From NCBI GenBank assembly GCA_965220985.1, contig OZ244854.1, positions 3,844,001-3,908,000 on the forward strand: a stretch of 64,000 nucleotides of DNA, in the 5' to 3' direction. A program made the position numbers and the translations under genes. Position 1 is the stretch's first letter; every line of letters begins with the position of its first letter. This document shows, in pieces, positions 53,502 to 63,208 of this stretch. The notes below the pieces were generated by a model, which had not been told where the DNA came from, ran no database searches, and saw only the letters and a program-made list of their open reading frames with translations. The stretch is from JAPPHA01 sp965220985. Lineage in GTDB: Bacteria; Pseudomonadota; Alphaproteobacteria; Rhodobacterales; Rhodobacteraceae.

Positions 53502-54842
53502 TCAAGCGGCGTCCGCCACGGCAGTCGCCACGTCGGAGACGACCGAGTTCAGCAGTTCTCGATCATCGCATTCGCCCATCACCCTGACGAGCGCTTCGGT
53601 GCCGGACTTGCGGATGACGAGCCGGCCCGACGATCCAAAAGCCTCTCGACCGGCATCGATGGCCGACTGGACCTTCTCCGTCGACAACGGGTCCTTCCCC
53701 TTGTCGCACCTGACATTGTGCAGAAGCTGGGGAACCGGCTCGAACGGGCGAAAGAGTTCGCTGGCCTTCCGGCCCGACTCCACCATGACGCTCAGGACCT
53801 GGAGTCCTGCGGTCAGGCCGTCGCCCGTCGTCATGTAGTCCGACATGACGATATGTCCTGACTGTTCGCCACCAAGATTGCACCCGTTCTTGCGCATCGT
53901 CTCGACAACGTAACGGTCACCGACATCGCATCGGATGACCGAAAGCCCAAGCCCCGAAAGATAGCGTTCCATCCCCATGTTGGACATGATCGAGGCCACG
54001 ATCGAATTCTGTGCGAGCTTGCCCTCTTCGAGCCAGGTCTCGGCGATCAGCGCCATGATCTGATCGCCACCGGCAACATTGCCCTTTTCGTCGATCATGA
54101 CGACGCGGTCCGCATCGCCGTCGAGGCAAATCGCGACATCGGCACGCGTTTCATTGACCGCCGCCACGGCGGCAGCGGTGCTGGTCGACCCGCAATTGTC
54201 GTTGATGTTGTAGCCGTTCGGCGACACCCCGATGGGAACGACATCGGCACCGAGTTCCCACAGGACTTCGGGCGCGGCACGATAGGCAGCCCCGTTGGCG
54301 CAGTCGATCACGACCCGAAGCCCGTCCAGCCGCCGTCTGTTCCGAAACGTCGTCTTGGAGAATTCCATGTAGCGACCGAGCCCGTCGTCGATCCGCCGGG
54401 CCTTGCCGATTTTCGCAGGCGGAGCCAGCGCGCATCCCTGTTCGAGGACCCGCTCGATGCGACTCTCCGTCTCGTCGCACAGCTTGAAACCGTCACGACC
54501 GAAGAACTTGATTCCATTGTCGGCATACGCGTTGTGAGAAGCGGAAATCATCACGCCGACATCCGCGCGCATGGATCGTGTCAGCATGCCGACCGCGGGC
54601 GTCGGAACCGGCCCGAGCAGCAGCACGTCCATCCCGGTTGACGTGAAGCCTGCCGTCAGGGCGCTTTCGAACATGTAGCTCGAGTTACGGGTATCCTTGC
54701 CGATCACGACCCGACGGGTGCCGTTCTCGCTCTTGAGAACCACGCCTGCAGCCGCGCCCAGTCGAAGCGCGATCTCGGCAGTCATCGGATGCGTGTTGGC
54801 CTTGCCTCTCACGCCATCCGTACCAAACAGCTTGCGGACCAT
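53502..54842 (-). CDS. glmM: Phosphoglucosamine mutase
   Basis: A 446-residue enzyme that changes glucosamine-6-phosphate to glucosamine-1-phosphate for the cell wall. The phosphoserine is Ser102 in GVMISASHN; the metal loop DGDADRVV and the sugar loop GEQSGHIV are intact, and the phosphate-binding RKSGTEALVRVMGE is near the C-terminus. GGGGAG precedes the ATG. It follows folP by eleven bases in one leftward operon with folB. Confidence 0.97.
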   Translation of the reverse strand: MVRKLFGTDGVRGKANTHPMTAEIALRLGAAAGVVLKSENGTRRVVIGKDTRNSSYMFESALTAGFTSTGMDVLLLGPVPTPAVGMLTRSMRADVGVMISASHNAYADNGIKFFGRDGFKLCDETESRIERVLEQGCALAPPAKIGKARRIDDGLGRYMEFSKTTFRNRRRLDGLRVVIDCANGAAYRAAPEVLWELGADVVPIGVSPNGYNINDNCGSTSTAAAVAAVNETRADVAICLDGDADRVVMIDEKGNVAGGDQIMALIAETWLEEGKLAQNSIVASIMSNMGMERYLSGLGLSVIRCDVGDRYVVETMRKNGCNLGGEQSGHIVMSDYMTTGDGLTAGLQVLSVMVESGRKASELFRPFEPVPQLLHNVRCDKGKDPLSTEKVQSAIDAGREAFGSSGRLVIRKSGTEALVRVMGECDDRELLNSVVSDVATAVADAA

Positions 54843-54853
54843 TCAGCTCCCCT

Positions 54854-55858
54854 TCACAACATCGCTCGCCATAGGTCGATTGCCTGACGTGTCTCACCGG
54901 TATCATGAACCCTGAGAAACTGCACGCCTTGACGAACGGCCTCCAGACCCACGGCGATCGATCCCGGAAATCGCTTGCGTGGTTCGGGCTCATTGCCGAA
55001 CGTGCCGATGAATCGCTTTCGCGAAACCCCGACCATCACCGGACACCCGAGACCGTGGAAGAGCGAAATCCCCCTGATCAGTTCGAGGTTGTGCGACCCG
55101 GTCTTTCCGAACCCGATGCCGGGATCGACAATGATTCGGTCTCTCGAAAGCCCCGCTTCGACGCAAGCCGTCACCCTTGCCTCGAGATAGTCGTAAACAT
55201 CGAGCAATGTGTCGGCATAATGCGCCCGATCCTGCATCGTCGCCGGATCCCCCTGCCCGTGCATGAGACACGTGGGCAGCTGCTGGCGTCGGGCGAGATC
55301 GAGCATCCGATGATCGTGTTCGAGCGCCGAGACATCGTTCAGCATGTTCGCACCGGCCGACACGGCCCGTGACGCCACCTCCGACTTGCGGGTGTCGATC
55401 GAAATGCGGGCATTGACGCCCAGTTCCCGCAACCGCTCGATGACCGGCACCACCCGATCGGCTTCGACTCCGTGATCCACCGTCGTCGCGCCGGGGCGCG
55501 TCGACTCGCCGCCGATGTCGAGAATGGATGCACCTTCGTCAAACATGCGAGTGGCACGCTCAATCGCGGCGTCCCTGTCCGCGAACAGACCGCCATCGGA
55601 GAAACTGTCGGGTGTCACGTTCAGGACGCCGACCACGTGCGGGCGGTCCATTGGCAGATCGAGGATTGGCGGGTGCGGGCGCGTGAACGCATCGACAATC
55701 TCTTCGTCAACCTCCCTCCAGCTGACGATTTCCGTCGGCTCGCCGCGCGAGAGCCTCTCGCAATGCTCGAACCAAATTGGGCGACCCGCGAGCGGCAGCG
55801 CCGAATCGGGCCGGCAACGCTCGGATCGAACGATCGGACGAAACCTGATGCTGCTCAC
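54854..55858 (-). CDS. folP: Dihydropteroate synthase
   Basis: A 334-residue TIM-barrel enzyme that joins p-aminobenzoate to the pterin. GVLNVTPDSFSDGG, GGESTRPGA and DPGIGFGKT are the known substrate loops, and SRKRFIG is the C-terminal one. About 70 residues precede the barrel, longer than in E. coli but common in this bacterial order. The start is a GTG at 55858 with GAGG before it. Confidence 0.95.
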   Translation of the reverse strand: MSSIRFRPIVRSERCRPDSALPLAGRPIWFEHCERLSRGEPTEIVSWREVDEEIVDAFTRPHPPILDLPMDRPHVVGVLNVTPDSFSDGGLFADRDAAIERATRMFDEGASILDIGGESTRPGATTVDHGVEADRVVPVIERLRELGVNARISIDTRKSEVASRAVSAGANMLNDVSALEHDHRMLDLARRQQLPTCLMHGQGDPATMQDRAHYADTLLDVYDYLEARVTACVEAGLSRDRIIVDPGIGFGKTGSHNLELIRGISLFHGLGCPVMVGVSRKRFIGTFGNEPEPRKRFPGSIAVGLEAVRQGVQFLRVHDTGETRQAIDLWRAML

Positions 55859-56038
55859 GAGGCGACCTCACCTGTCACGTGGAATTGCCGACAACAGGAT
55901 CTGGCAGGCCGGGTACCGTCAAGCGAATCACGGCATCGATGATCCGTGAGGTGACGTCGGTCACCGTGAACCGAACATTCCGCGAGATCCCACCACCCGG
56001 TCAGCGAGGCCCAACACACTGGCGGCCATTTCATCCGA

Positions 56039-56950
56039 TCACAGAACATCGGGAGATTCTACACACAGGATCCGCACAGCGGGAGGATCGGGCATGCTTC
56101 GCGAAAACGGCTCCTCTTGCCCGCATGCGACCACCACTTCCGCTCCGAATTCGCCAGCCAACCAGATTGCGAGCGCCAAGGCGAGACCGTGCTCGCTTGA
56201 ATCTTGCGCATCCATGCATTGTGCACCCGCGCCGAGCGTCATTCTCGAGGGAGCCCAGACCGAGAGCCTGCCTTCGGAGGTTCTCGCCTTCAGCTCAGCA
56301 TGCGTTGTTGCAACACCGATCCTCTTGTCGCGTGATGCCAGATACCAAGCGTTTTGATCGATCGAGAGCAGCTCCATGCGCAACCTCGCGCCCGGGTCCT
56401 GAGGCAACGGACCGCTGTCCTGTCGACCCTCCACGCAAATGATTGATTCCGGTTCGATCGCGTGAATCGCGTCGATCCAGACCGCCAGGTCGTCGCCAAG
56501 CGCCACTTCGTTCGGACAAAAATAGATTCCCGGAACGGCGGGCAAAATCCCTTCGGAGCTTGACACGTCGCGCGGAGCTTCGCCGTCTCTCGAACGGAAA
56601 ATCCTGACACCGAGAGATCCGGACACAAGATCGAGTTTCTCGATTCGAATCTCGGCGCTCATGATCCGATCGTCTCGGAAGAGAACGGTCGCGATCTGTT
56701 CGGCCATGGTTTCGAGAAGATCCGATCGACCGCGCTTGAGGACCTCATCGACCGCGTCGACAATCACTTCATAGGACAGAATTCGATCGACATCGTCGTC
56801 GAGATCGAACGCCCCATCTTCAAGGTCCAGCACGACATTGAAAAGGACCTTCTGCGTGTGACCTCGTTCGGATTCGAAGGCCCCGACCTCGATTTCGCGC
56901 AGGTGGTCCCTCAGGAACAACTGGTTGCGGTTCGCGCGGTGACGCCCCAT
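56039..56950 (-). CDS. folB: Dihydroneopterin aldolase with an unusual C-terminal domain
   Basis: About 303 residues. The first 120 are the FolB fold: FLRDHLREIEVGAFESERG at the start, the catalytic-region helix DLLETMAEQIATVLF and the Lys in IRIEKLDL. The remaining 180 residues match no domain I recognise; they include GIYFCPNEVALGDDLAVWID and EHGLALALAIWLAGEFGAE. FolB alone is about 120 residues, so this is a fusion or a lineage-specific extension. GGGGGGG lies before the GTG/ATG pair (GTGATG); I use the ATG. It is upstream of folP and glmM. Confidence 0.78.
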   Translation of the reverse strand: MGRHRANRNQLFLRDHLREIEVGAFESERGHTQKVLFNVVLDLEDGAFDLDDDVDRILSYEVIVDAVDEVLKRGRSDLLETMAEQIATVLFRDDRIMSAEIRIEKLDLVSGSLGVRIFRSRDGEAPRDVSSSEGILPAVPGIYFCPNEVALGDDLAVWIDAIHAIEPESIICVEGRQDSGPLPQDPGARLRMELLSIDQNAWYLASRDKRIGVATTHAELKARTSEGRLSVWAPSRMTLGAGAQCMDAQDSSEHGLALALAIWLAGEFGAEVVVACGQEEPFSRSMPDPPAVRILCVESPDVL

Positions 56951-57150
56951 CACGTCGCCCCCCCGTCTTCCTGCATCGCGCAGGTCGTGCGCCCGATCAC
57001 CTGTTCAAGATGCCCGGCCTTCGAGAATGCAAACGCCAAGCCGACATCGGTTGTCGGCTCGGGAGGGCAAGCGACCCCGGTCGGGACCCCAGCCTTTCGC
57101 GTCATCGACCAGATGTCGTCGTCTCCGACAGCATGATTGCACGCAAACCC

Positions 57151-57182
57151 AAAAAGCAGGAACCGGCCCACTCGTGGGCCGG
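57151..57182 (-). terminator. Rho-independent terminator after the SleB-type hydrolase gene
   Basis: On the minus strand an 8-bp stem CCGGCCCA/TGGGCCGG with a 4-base loop begins 12 bases after the hydrolase stop and is followed by TTCCTGCTTTTT. Stem, spacing and T run fit an intrinsic terminator. Confidence 0.75.
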
Positions 57183-57193
57183 CATCCGCCGAA

Positions 57194-58168
57194 TCAGGCG
57201 TCTCTTCGGTTGAAAAAGTAATGATCGCCGATGACCGCAGTCCGCGTCAGCCGCCTGCTCCAACTCGGTCGAACCGATACCGAATGGTAGAAGAGAGCGC
57301 CTCGGGTCAGGTTGGTCTCGAACCCGTCAAGCATCCTGCGGGCGACCCAGGCAGCCGTCCTGTGCGCGTCTTCCTCATGGAAGGTCTCGTGCAGCCCGTC
57401 GCAGTTGTACGAGAACTGGCACTTGCCGCGTCGATGGTTTCCCTGATCGACGACTCCGCAGATCGACGAGGGGAACTCGGGCGAAGCCTTGCGGTTCAGG
57501 ATGACCTCGGCGACCGCCACCTGCCCCTTGATCGGCTCTCCGCGCGCCTCGAAATAGATCGCTTCGGTCAGACAACCCCACTCTTCATGATCGGAAAAGG
57601 TCGACTCGTCCGGCATGCCGGTCTTTGCCTCAACGAACTTCTTGAGTTCCTCGACTGCCTGATATGACTGGATCTTCTTCGACCGGGGCTTGGGAACGCT
57701 CATGACCGGCCCGATGGCGACCCGTGCGCGGGGGCGAACGACAACGGTGAAATCGGGAGCAGCGACGACATCGCCAAGGACACGGTCCTTGGGAACGACT
57801 GCGACCTTTACGACCGGCCTGGCTGCCACAGGCACCAACATGGGCATATCGCGGCGTGGCGCGCGGTCAGGAACGACGGCCAACTGGACGGTTGAATCGA
57901 GACTGTCGGCTTCCTCGACCTGAAATTGGTCCGAAACGCCCGACGGCGATTCGCCACCGGTCTCGCCGCTGAATGACATGCCTCGTCGGACGACGCGCGC
58001 AGGCGGTCGTCTCATCGCGGCAAAGCCGGCCTTTGGCGCAGAGCCGCTGAACCCAAGCACGGGGGCCGTGTTCGACATCCCGAACGACGGGTACTGCTCC
58101 GCAAGCGCCGGGCCATGCCAAGCGAGCAGACAGCAGCAAACAGCAGATGCGAAAGATCGTCTCAGCAT
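57194..58168 (-). CDS. Cell-wall hydrolase, SleB/CwlJ family
   Basis: A 324-residue exported protein. The signal peptide (MLRRSFASAVCCCLLAWHGP to ALAEQ) sets the start at 58168, with GAGG seven bases before the ATG. A long variable region follows, then the Hydrolase_2 domain from about residue 200. The catalytic Glu is in AIYFEARGE; GVVDQGNHRRGKCQFS and FYHSVSVRPSW are typical of the family. It probably cuts peptidoglycan. It is transcribed toward folB with a terminator between. Confidence 0.87.
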   Translation of the reverse strand: MLRRSFASAVCCCLLAWHGPALAEQYPSFGMSNTAPVLGFSGSAPKAGFAAMRRPPARVVRRGMSFSGETGGESPSGVSDQFQVEEADSLDSTVQLAVVPDRAPRRDMPMLVPVAARPVVKVAVVPKDRVLGDVVAAPDFTVVVRPRARVAIGPVMSVPKPRSKKIQSYQAVEELKKFVEAKTGMPDESTFSDHEEWGCLTEAIYFEARGEPIKGQVAVAEVILNRKASPEFPSSICGVVDQGNHRRGKCQFSYNCDGLHETFHEEDAHRTAAWVARRMLDGFETNLTRGALFYHSVSVRPSWSRRLTRTAVIGDHYFFNRRDA

Positions 58169-58431
58169 CTTCAATCCTCGATAGCGTGAGCGCAACTGGC
58201 CCATGCCTTGTCCATTTGGTGCGCTGAATACTGCCGTGCAAGACGGCGAAACAACGAAAAAGTCACGAAATGGGGTTGATTGGCGGAAATCCGCCAGTTC
58301 CCGTTCTGACCACGATCGGGGTGGCCGGCCGGCTGGCTGGATGGATCCGCGCCACGTCAGCGTCAAGATCCGCAATATTCCTCCGCCCAAACCGGCGTGG
58401 AAAAGGCCTTCGCTCGGTCAGGACACCAGGC

Positions 58432-61014
58432 TTAGTCCGGCTCGGAGGCTCCCCCCTGTCCCGCCTGGAGATCGCGCAGCGCAACCTGGGCGGCCGCGAG
58501 ACGCGCGACCGGTGCGCGGTAGGGAGAACACGACACGTAGTCGAAACCGGCGCGGCAGCAGAACTCGATCGAACGCGGGTCGCCTCCGTGCTCGCCGCAC
58601 AACCCGAGGACAAGCGTCGGACGCGCGTCCCGGCCGCGTTCGGACGCCATGTGCAGCATTTCCCCGACCCCCTCGAAGTCGAGAGTCTGGAAGGGATCCT
58701 CGTCATAGATTCCCTGCCGCACGTAGTCGCGCATGAATCGGCCGGCGTCATCGCGACTGAGGCCAAAGATCATTTGCGTGAGATCATTGGTCCCGAAACT
58801 GAAGAACTCGGCGACCCGGGAAATCTCGCGTGCCCGGAACGCGGCCCTCGGCGTCTCCACCATGACCCCGAGCGCGTAATCGAAGTGACAATCGTTCTCG
58901 GCTCGAACCGCCGCGGCAACCTCGTCGACCCGCGCCTTGACGATCTCGACCTCCTTGGTCGTCGACACAAGCGGGACCATGATTTCGGGGGCAATGCTGG
59001 TGCCGTCCTCGCGGCTGACCAGGGCCGCAGCCTCGAAGATCGCCCGCGCCTGCATGTCGTAGACCTCGGGCACGGTCATGCCGAGCCGGACACCGCGCAG
59101 CCCGAGCATCGGATTGAACTCCGCGAGATCCTCGATGCGTTCGCTGACCCGCTCAACCGGCATTGCCATGGCTTCCGCCAGCCTTTCGATCGCCCCGCGC
59201 GACGTGGGCAGAAACTCGTGCAACGGCGGGTCCAGCAGGCGAATGCACACGGGCAACCCCTGCATGATTCGAAAGATCTCCACAAAATCCGCCCGCTGTC
59301 TCGGCAACAGGCGGTCGAGCGCCAATTGCCGGTCGGTTTCGGTAGGAGCAAGAATCAGCTCGCGCATCAAGGTCAGCCGGCCCGGCTCGAACACCATGTG
59401 CTCGGTTCGGACGAGCCCGATGCCATCGACGCCGATTTGACGCGCCAGGCGCGCTTCGAGAGCCGTGTCGGAGTTGGCCCGCACCCCGAGAGTGCGGACT
59501 TCGTCGGCCCACGACATGAACACGCCCAGGTCACCACCGAGATCGGGCTCGAGCAGTCCCGGCGCCCCCGCCAGCACCCGGCCACCGGTGCCGTCAACGG
59601 TGATCACGTCGCCTTCCCGAAACACCCTGCCGTCGGGAATCGTGACCGTCCGCTTCGAGGCGTCGACATGAATGGCCGTCGCGCCAGTCACGCATGGAAC
59701 GCCGAGCCCGCGCGCCACGACGGCCGCATGACTGGTCATGCCGCCCTTTCCTGTCAGGATCGCGCTGGCCGAGTACATTCCCCGAACGTCTTCGGGCGAC
59801 GTCTCCACGCGGACGAGGACGCACTCCTGTTCGCGGCTCTTCATCGCCTGGGCTGCCATCGCACTGAACACGATTCGCCCGGTTGCAGCGCCGGGGCTTG
59901 CAGCGACACCCGTGGCGATGACCTCCGGATGGGCCCGCGGGTCGATCTGGGCCAGCATGACATCGTTGAGATTCAGCGGATCGATCGACAGGAGTGCCTC
60001 CTCCCTCGAAATCAATCCGTCGCTGACAAGCCCAACGACCGCAGCCAGCCCGGCTCGGGTCGAACGCTCGGCAGGAACCGCATCGAGAAGCATGACCGAA
60101 TCGCCATCCAGCAGAAAACCGAGGCGCATTTCGTCGCGGAACTCGGCTCGAGCCTCGGCGCCGCACGCCTTCAACCGATCTCGGATCTCCTGGCTCGGCA
60201 CATCGAGTTCAGACGTCAGTTGCGCCTCGATGCGATCGAGGCTGCCACCGTCGGCAGGCTGGCCCGCGTCAGGCGAGCCATTCGGCAGGATCTGCCCGAA
60301 CAGGCCGCCCTCACCAGTCAGCGGCGACATGAACTGCACCGATCCTTCGCGCACCGACCCCAGGTGCGGCACCATGTTCTGGATGATCAATCCCAGCCCT
60401 GCATCGGGTGGCGCGCCGCGCGCCGAACGCAGAATTCGGGCCGAGGCCCCGTTCCAGGCCGCGATCATCGAACTCAGGCCGTCCTTGAGTTGTTCTGCGG
60501 GGTCCTCGGGGAAATCCTCGCCGGTCAGCGACCGATAGGCCTCGAGACTCGCCTCGATCAACCGCTCCGGTCGCGCGGTGGTCGCCGCGAGGTCCCCGGC
60601 CTGTGCCCTGAACGCTTCAGCATCCTGCCACTTGATGCTGACCGCATATTCCTGAACGAAATGACAAAACGCCCGCGCGGCTGGCAAGGCGCCCATGCTC
60701 GGCGCAAGCGTCTGGGCAACCTCCCTCGTCATTCCGATATTGACCAGGGTTCGCGGACCTCCCCAGGATCGGGAGACAGGGCTGGGGCGGATTGCAACCA
60801 GCTTCCCATGTTCGACAATTTGGCCAAGGTCCAGACTGTCGGGAAATCCCGACGCCGCAATCCGGGCCACCGCCTCGGCAGAGATTGCGTATCCTTCGGG
60901 CACTGGCAGTCCGCGACGGCACAGTCGGTTGATCGTGTGCGCCTTCTGCCCGAACCCCTGCGGGCAGAGGCCCTCGGGCGTCGACAGCGCGGTGATCAAT
61001 CCCGCGTCGAGCAC
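58432..61014 (-). CDS. Pyruvate, phosphate dikinase-like PEP-utilising protein
   Basis: About 860 residues with the three-domain order of PPDK. The phosphohistidine domain is intact (LTGKGGMTSHAAVVARGLG) and so is the PEP/pyruvate domain (FSFGTNDLTQM, GLCGEHGGDP with its cysteine). The N-terminal ATP-grasp domain is eroded: VSVRSGA-type reads VAIRPSPVSRS, and the DIEFT and LQTR motifs that carry the ATP ligands read RDEMRLGF and LLDAVPAE. The start is a GTG at 61014 after GAGGAG. It follows glyS on the same strand. It may bind PEP without the ATP half-reaction; a full PPDK is not proven. Confidence 0.75.
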   Translation of the reverse strand: MLDAGLITALSTPEGLCPQGFGQKAHTINRLCRRGLPVPEGYAISAEAVARIAASGFPDSLDLGQIVEHGKLVAIRPSPVSRSWGGPRTLVNIGMTREVAQTLAPSMGALPAARAFCHFVQEYAVSIKWQDAEAFRAQAGDLAATTARPERLIEASLEAYRSLTGEDFPEDPAEQLKDGLSSMIAAWNGASARILRSARGAPPDAGLGLIIQNMVPHLGSVREGSVQFMSPLTGEGGLFGQILPNGSPDAGQPADGGSLDRIEAQLTSELDVPSQEIRDRLKACGAEARAEFRDEMRLGFLLDGDSVMLLDAVPAERSTRAGLAAVVGLVSDGLISREEALLSIDPLNLNDVMLAQIDPRAHPEVIATGVAASPGAATGRIVFSAMAAQAMKSREQECVLVRVETSPEDVRGMYSASAILTGKGGMTSHAAVVARGLGVPCVTGATAIHVDASKRTVTIPDGRVFREGDVITVDGTGGRVLAGAPGLLEPDLGGDLGVFMSWADEVRTLGVRANSDTALEARLARQIGVDGIGLVRTEHMVFEPGRLTLMRELILAPTETDRQLALDRLLPRQRADFVEIFRIMQGLPVCIRLLDPPLHEFLPTSRGAIERLAEAMAMPVERVSERIEDLAEFNPMLGLRGVRLGMTVPEVYDMQARAIFEAAALVSREDGTSIAPEIMVPLVSTTKEVEIVKARVDEVAAAVRAENDCHFDYALGVMVETPRAAFRAREISRVAEFFSFGTNDLTQMIFGLSRDDAGRFMRDYVRQGIYDEDPFQTLDFEGVGEMLHMASERGRDARPTLVLGLCGEHGGDPRSIEFCCRAGFDYVSCSPYRAPVARLAAAQVALRDLQAGQGGASEPD

Positions 61015-61090
61015 CACGAACTCCTCGACTCGCGGCCCGGATCGAGCATGCCAGTCGCATGCCCTGAACTTCTGCCTCGATCCAACCGGT

Positions 61091-63205
61091 TCATGCAGTG
61101 ATCCTCGAGAAATCGGCCACCTTGCACATGACTTCGCAGATTCGGTTCATCAGGCACAGTCGATTGCGCCGCAGAATGGAACTGTCCACATTGACCATGA
61201 CCGCGTCAAAAAAATCGTCCAGCGGCGTTCGAAGTCGCGCCATCTCCGTCATGCAGGCCACGAAGTCCTCCGCTTCCAGCGCCGCCACGATGGCGGATTC
61301 GGCGGCTGCAAGCGCCTCGAACAGGGCTCGTTCGGCCTCCTCGCGGATCAGCGCAGGATCCGGAGCCAATTCGTAGGAAACGCCATCCTTGCGCTCTTCC
61401 GCGATCAGGATGTTGTGTGCCCTGCGGTATCCGAGCAAGAGATTGGAACCGTCCTCGGTCTCGAGAAACGCGGCAAGCGATTCAATACGTCTCACCAGCA
61501 GAACCAGATCGTCCCGCCCGGCCAGGTCCAAGGAGGAATCGACCAGATCGCCCGCGATCCCCCTGTCCCTGAGATGCACCCTGAGCCTGTCGTGAACAAA
61601 GCCGAGAAGGCTCTCGGCCACATCGGCTTGCAACCGCGGCCCGACAATATCGAGGAGCGGCAATCGGAGTTCGTTGTCGAGGACCAGCCTGATCACGCCG
61701 AGAGCCGCGCGCCTCAAACCGTACGGATCGGCGGAACCTGTCGGTTTTCGGTCGATCTTCCAGAAGCCCGTGAGCAGATCAAGCCGGTCGGCGAGCGCGA
61801 GCACCACCGAGACCGGCGCGCGGGGCACCGAATCGGACGGCCCCGCCGGCAAGTGATGCTCTTCGCATGCCGCCACGATCTGCGAATCCATCCCGGCTGC
61901 CTCCGCGTAAAGGCGACCCATCGTGCCCTGCAATTCGGGAAACTCCTGGACCATCCCTGACAGCAGATCGGCCTTTGCGACCTGCGCCGCACCGCGAGCG
62001 GTCTCGGGGTCAGCGCCAGTGACAGGGGCGATTTCGCCCGCCAGCTCGGCCAAGCGGCGCGCCCGATCGGCCTGCGACCCCAGATCCTTGAAAAAAGTCA
62101 CTTTTTCGAGGCCTTCGATCCATGCCTTCAATCCGTCGCGGGCGATACGAAGATCCTGTTCCCAGAAAAATCGTGCATCGGCCAGCCGGGCACGAAGCAC
62201 CCGCCTGTTGCCTTCGAGAATTCGCGCGCCGCCGTCGCGTGCCATGTTGTTGGCCACGGTCACGAACCCCTCGATGCGCCCGGTGCGCGGATTGCGCGCC
62301 GAGAGAAATTTCTGGTGCTCCCGCATCGAGACCTGCAGCACTTCCGGCGGCAGGTCGAGGAACTCGGCGTCGATCTCGCCTGCGAGCGCGACCGGCCATT
62401 CGACCAGTCCGGAAATCTCCGAAACAAGCCCGCGGTCGTCGACAATTTCCCAGCCCTTCTCCTGGGCAAGTTCGATTGCGGCTGCGCGGATCAGAGCCTC
62501 CCGTTCATCCGGGTCCAGCACCACCTTTGCGGCCCGCATTCGGGACTTGTAGTCTTCGAATGATGCAACCTCGAACGGGTCGGGAGCCATGAAACGGTGT
62601 CCTGCCGTTGTCGCGCCCGATCGGATGCCGGCAATTTCCAGCGGAACCACCTCCGCCGTGGCAGTTTCTTGTTCATCATCGTCCGCCACGGCGTCGGACA
62701 GGATGCACAGGACCGAACGAAGAGGCCGAACCCACCGAAACTCCTCCGTTCCCCAGCGCATGGACTTCGGCCACGGGAAGTCATTGACCGCCGCTTCGAC
62801 AACGCCTGGAACGATGCTTGCGAGCGCCTTGCCCGGGCTCTCGATGACCGCGTAGTAGGTCCTGACTGTCTCGCCCTTCTTGCCCTTCTTTCCGCCCCGT
62901 TGCTCCTCGCGGATCTCGAGGTCGTTCTTCTCAAGACCTGTCGCGCGCAGGAATCCCGCGACCGCCTTGTCCGGTGCATCCACCGAAGGGCCGCGCCGCT
63001 CCTCTCGGGTTGCGGGAGACATCGCCGGCAGTCCGGTCACGGCGAGGCACAGTCGTCGCGGCGTCGAGACGACATGGGTCTCGCCGTGGGTCAGCCCCGC
63101 CGCCGCGAGTCCGCCGCATATCCGCTGCTCCAGATCGCGTGACGCCTTGCGTTGCAAGCGAGCGGGGATTTCTTCCGACAGAAGTTCCAGAAGCAGGTCC
63201 GGCAT
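61091..63205 (-). CDS. glyS: Glycyl-tRNA synthetase beta subunit
   Basis: A 704-residue subunit of the bacterial alpha2beta2 enzyme. The start PDLLLELLSEEIPARLQRKA and the segments VEWPVALAGEIDAEFLDLP and LADRLDLLTGFW are family signatures; the C-terminal tRNA-binding region ends after FFDAVMVNVDSS. It starts three bases after the small membrane protein and is in one operon with glyQ. Confidence 0.96.
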   Translation of the reverse strand: MPDLLLELLSEEIPARLQRKASRDLEQRICGGLAAAGLTHGETHVVSTPRRLCLAVTGLPAMSPATREERRGPSVDAPDKAVAGFLRATGLEKNDLEIREEQRGGKKGKKGETVRTYYAVIESPGKALASIVPGVVEAAVNDFPWPKSMRWGTEEFRWVRPLRSVLCILSDAVADDDEQETATAEVVPLEIAGIRSGATTAGHRFMAPDPFEVASFEDYKSRMRAAKVVLDPDEREALIRAAAIELAQEKGWEIVDDRGLVSEISGLVEWPVALAGEIDAEFLDLPPEVLQVSMREHQKFLSARNPRTGRIEGFVTVANNMARDGGARILEGNRRVLRARLADARFFWEQDLRIARDGLKAWIEGLEKVTFFKDLGSQADRARRLAELAGEIAPVTGADPETARGAAQVAKADLLSGMVQEFPELQGTMGRLYAEAAGMDSQIVAACEEHHLPAGPSDSVPRAPVSVVLALADRLDLLTGFWKIDRKPTGSADPYGLRRAALGVIRLVLDNELRLPLLDIVGPRLQADVAESLLGFVHDRLRVHLRDRGIAGDLVDSSLDLAGRDDLVLLVRRIESLAAFLETEDGSNLLLGYRRAHNILIAEERKDGVSYELAPDPALIREEAERALFEALAAAESAIVAALEAEDFVACMTEMARLRTPLDDFFDAVMVNVDSSILRRNRLCLMNRICEVMCKVADFSRITA

Positions 63206-63208
63206 GAT

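Noticed and set aside
58270..61101. A 943-residue open frame on the plus strand
   Set aside because: It is antisense to the PPDK-like gene across its full length, has Arg/His/Asp-rich composition typical of a shadow frame in GC-rich DNA, and no domain is recognisable.
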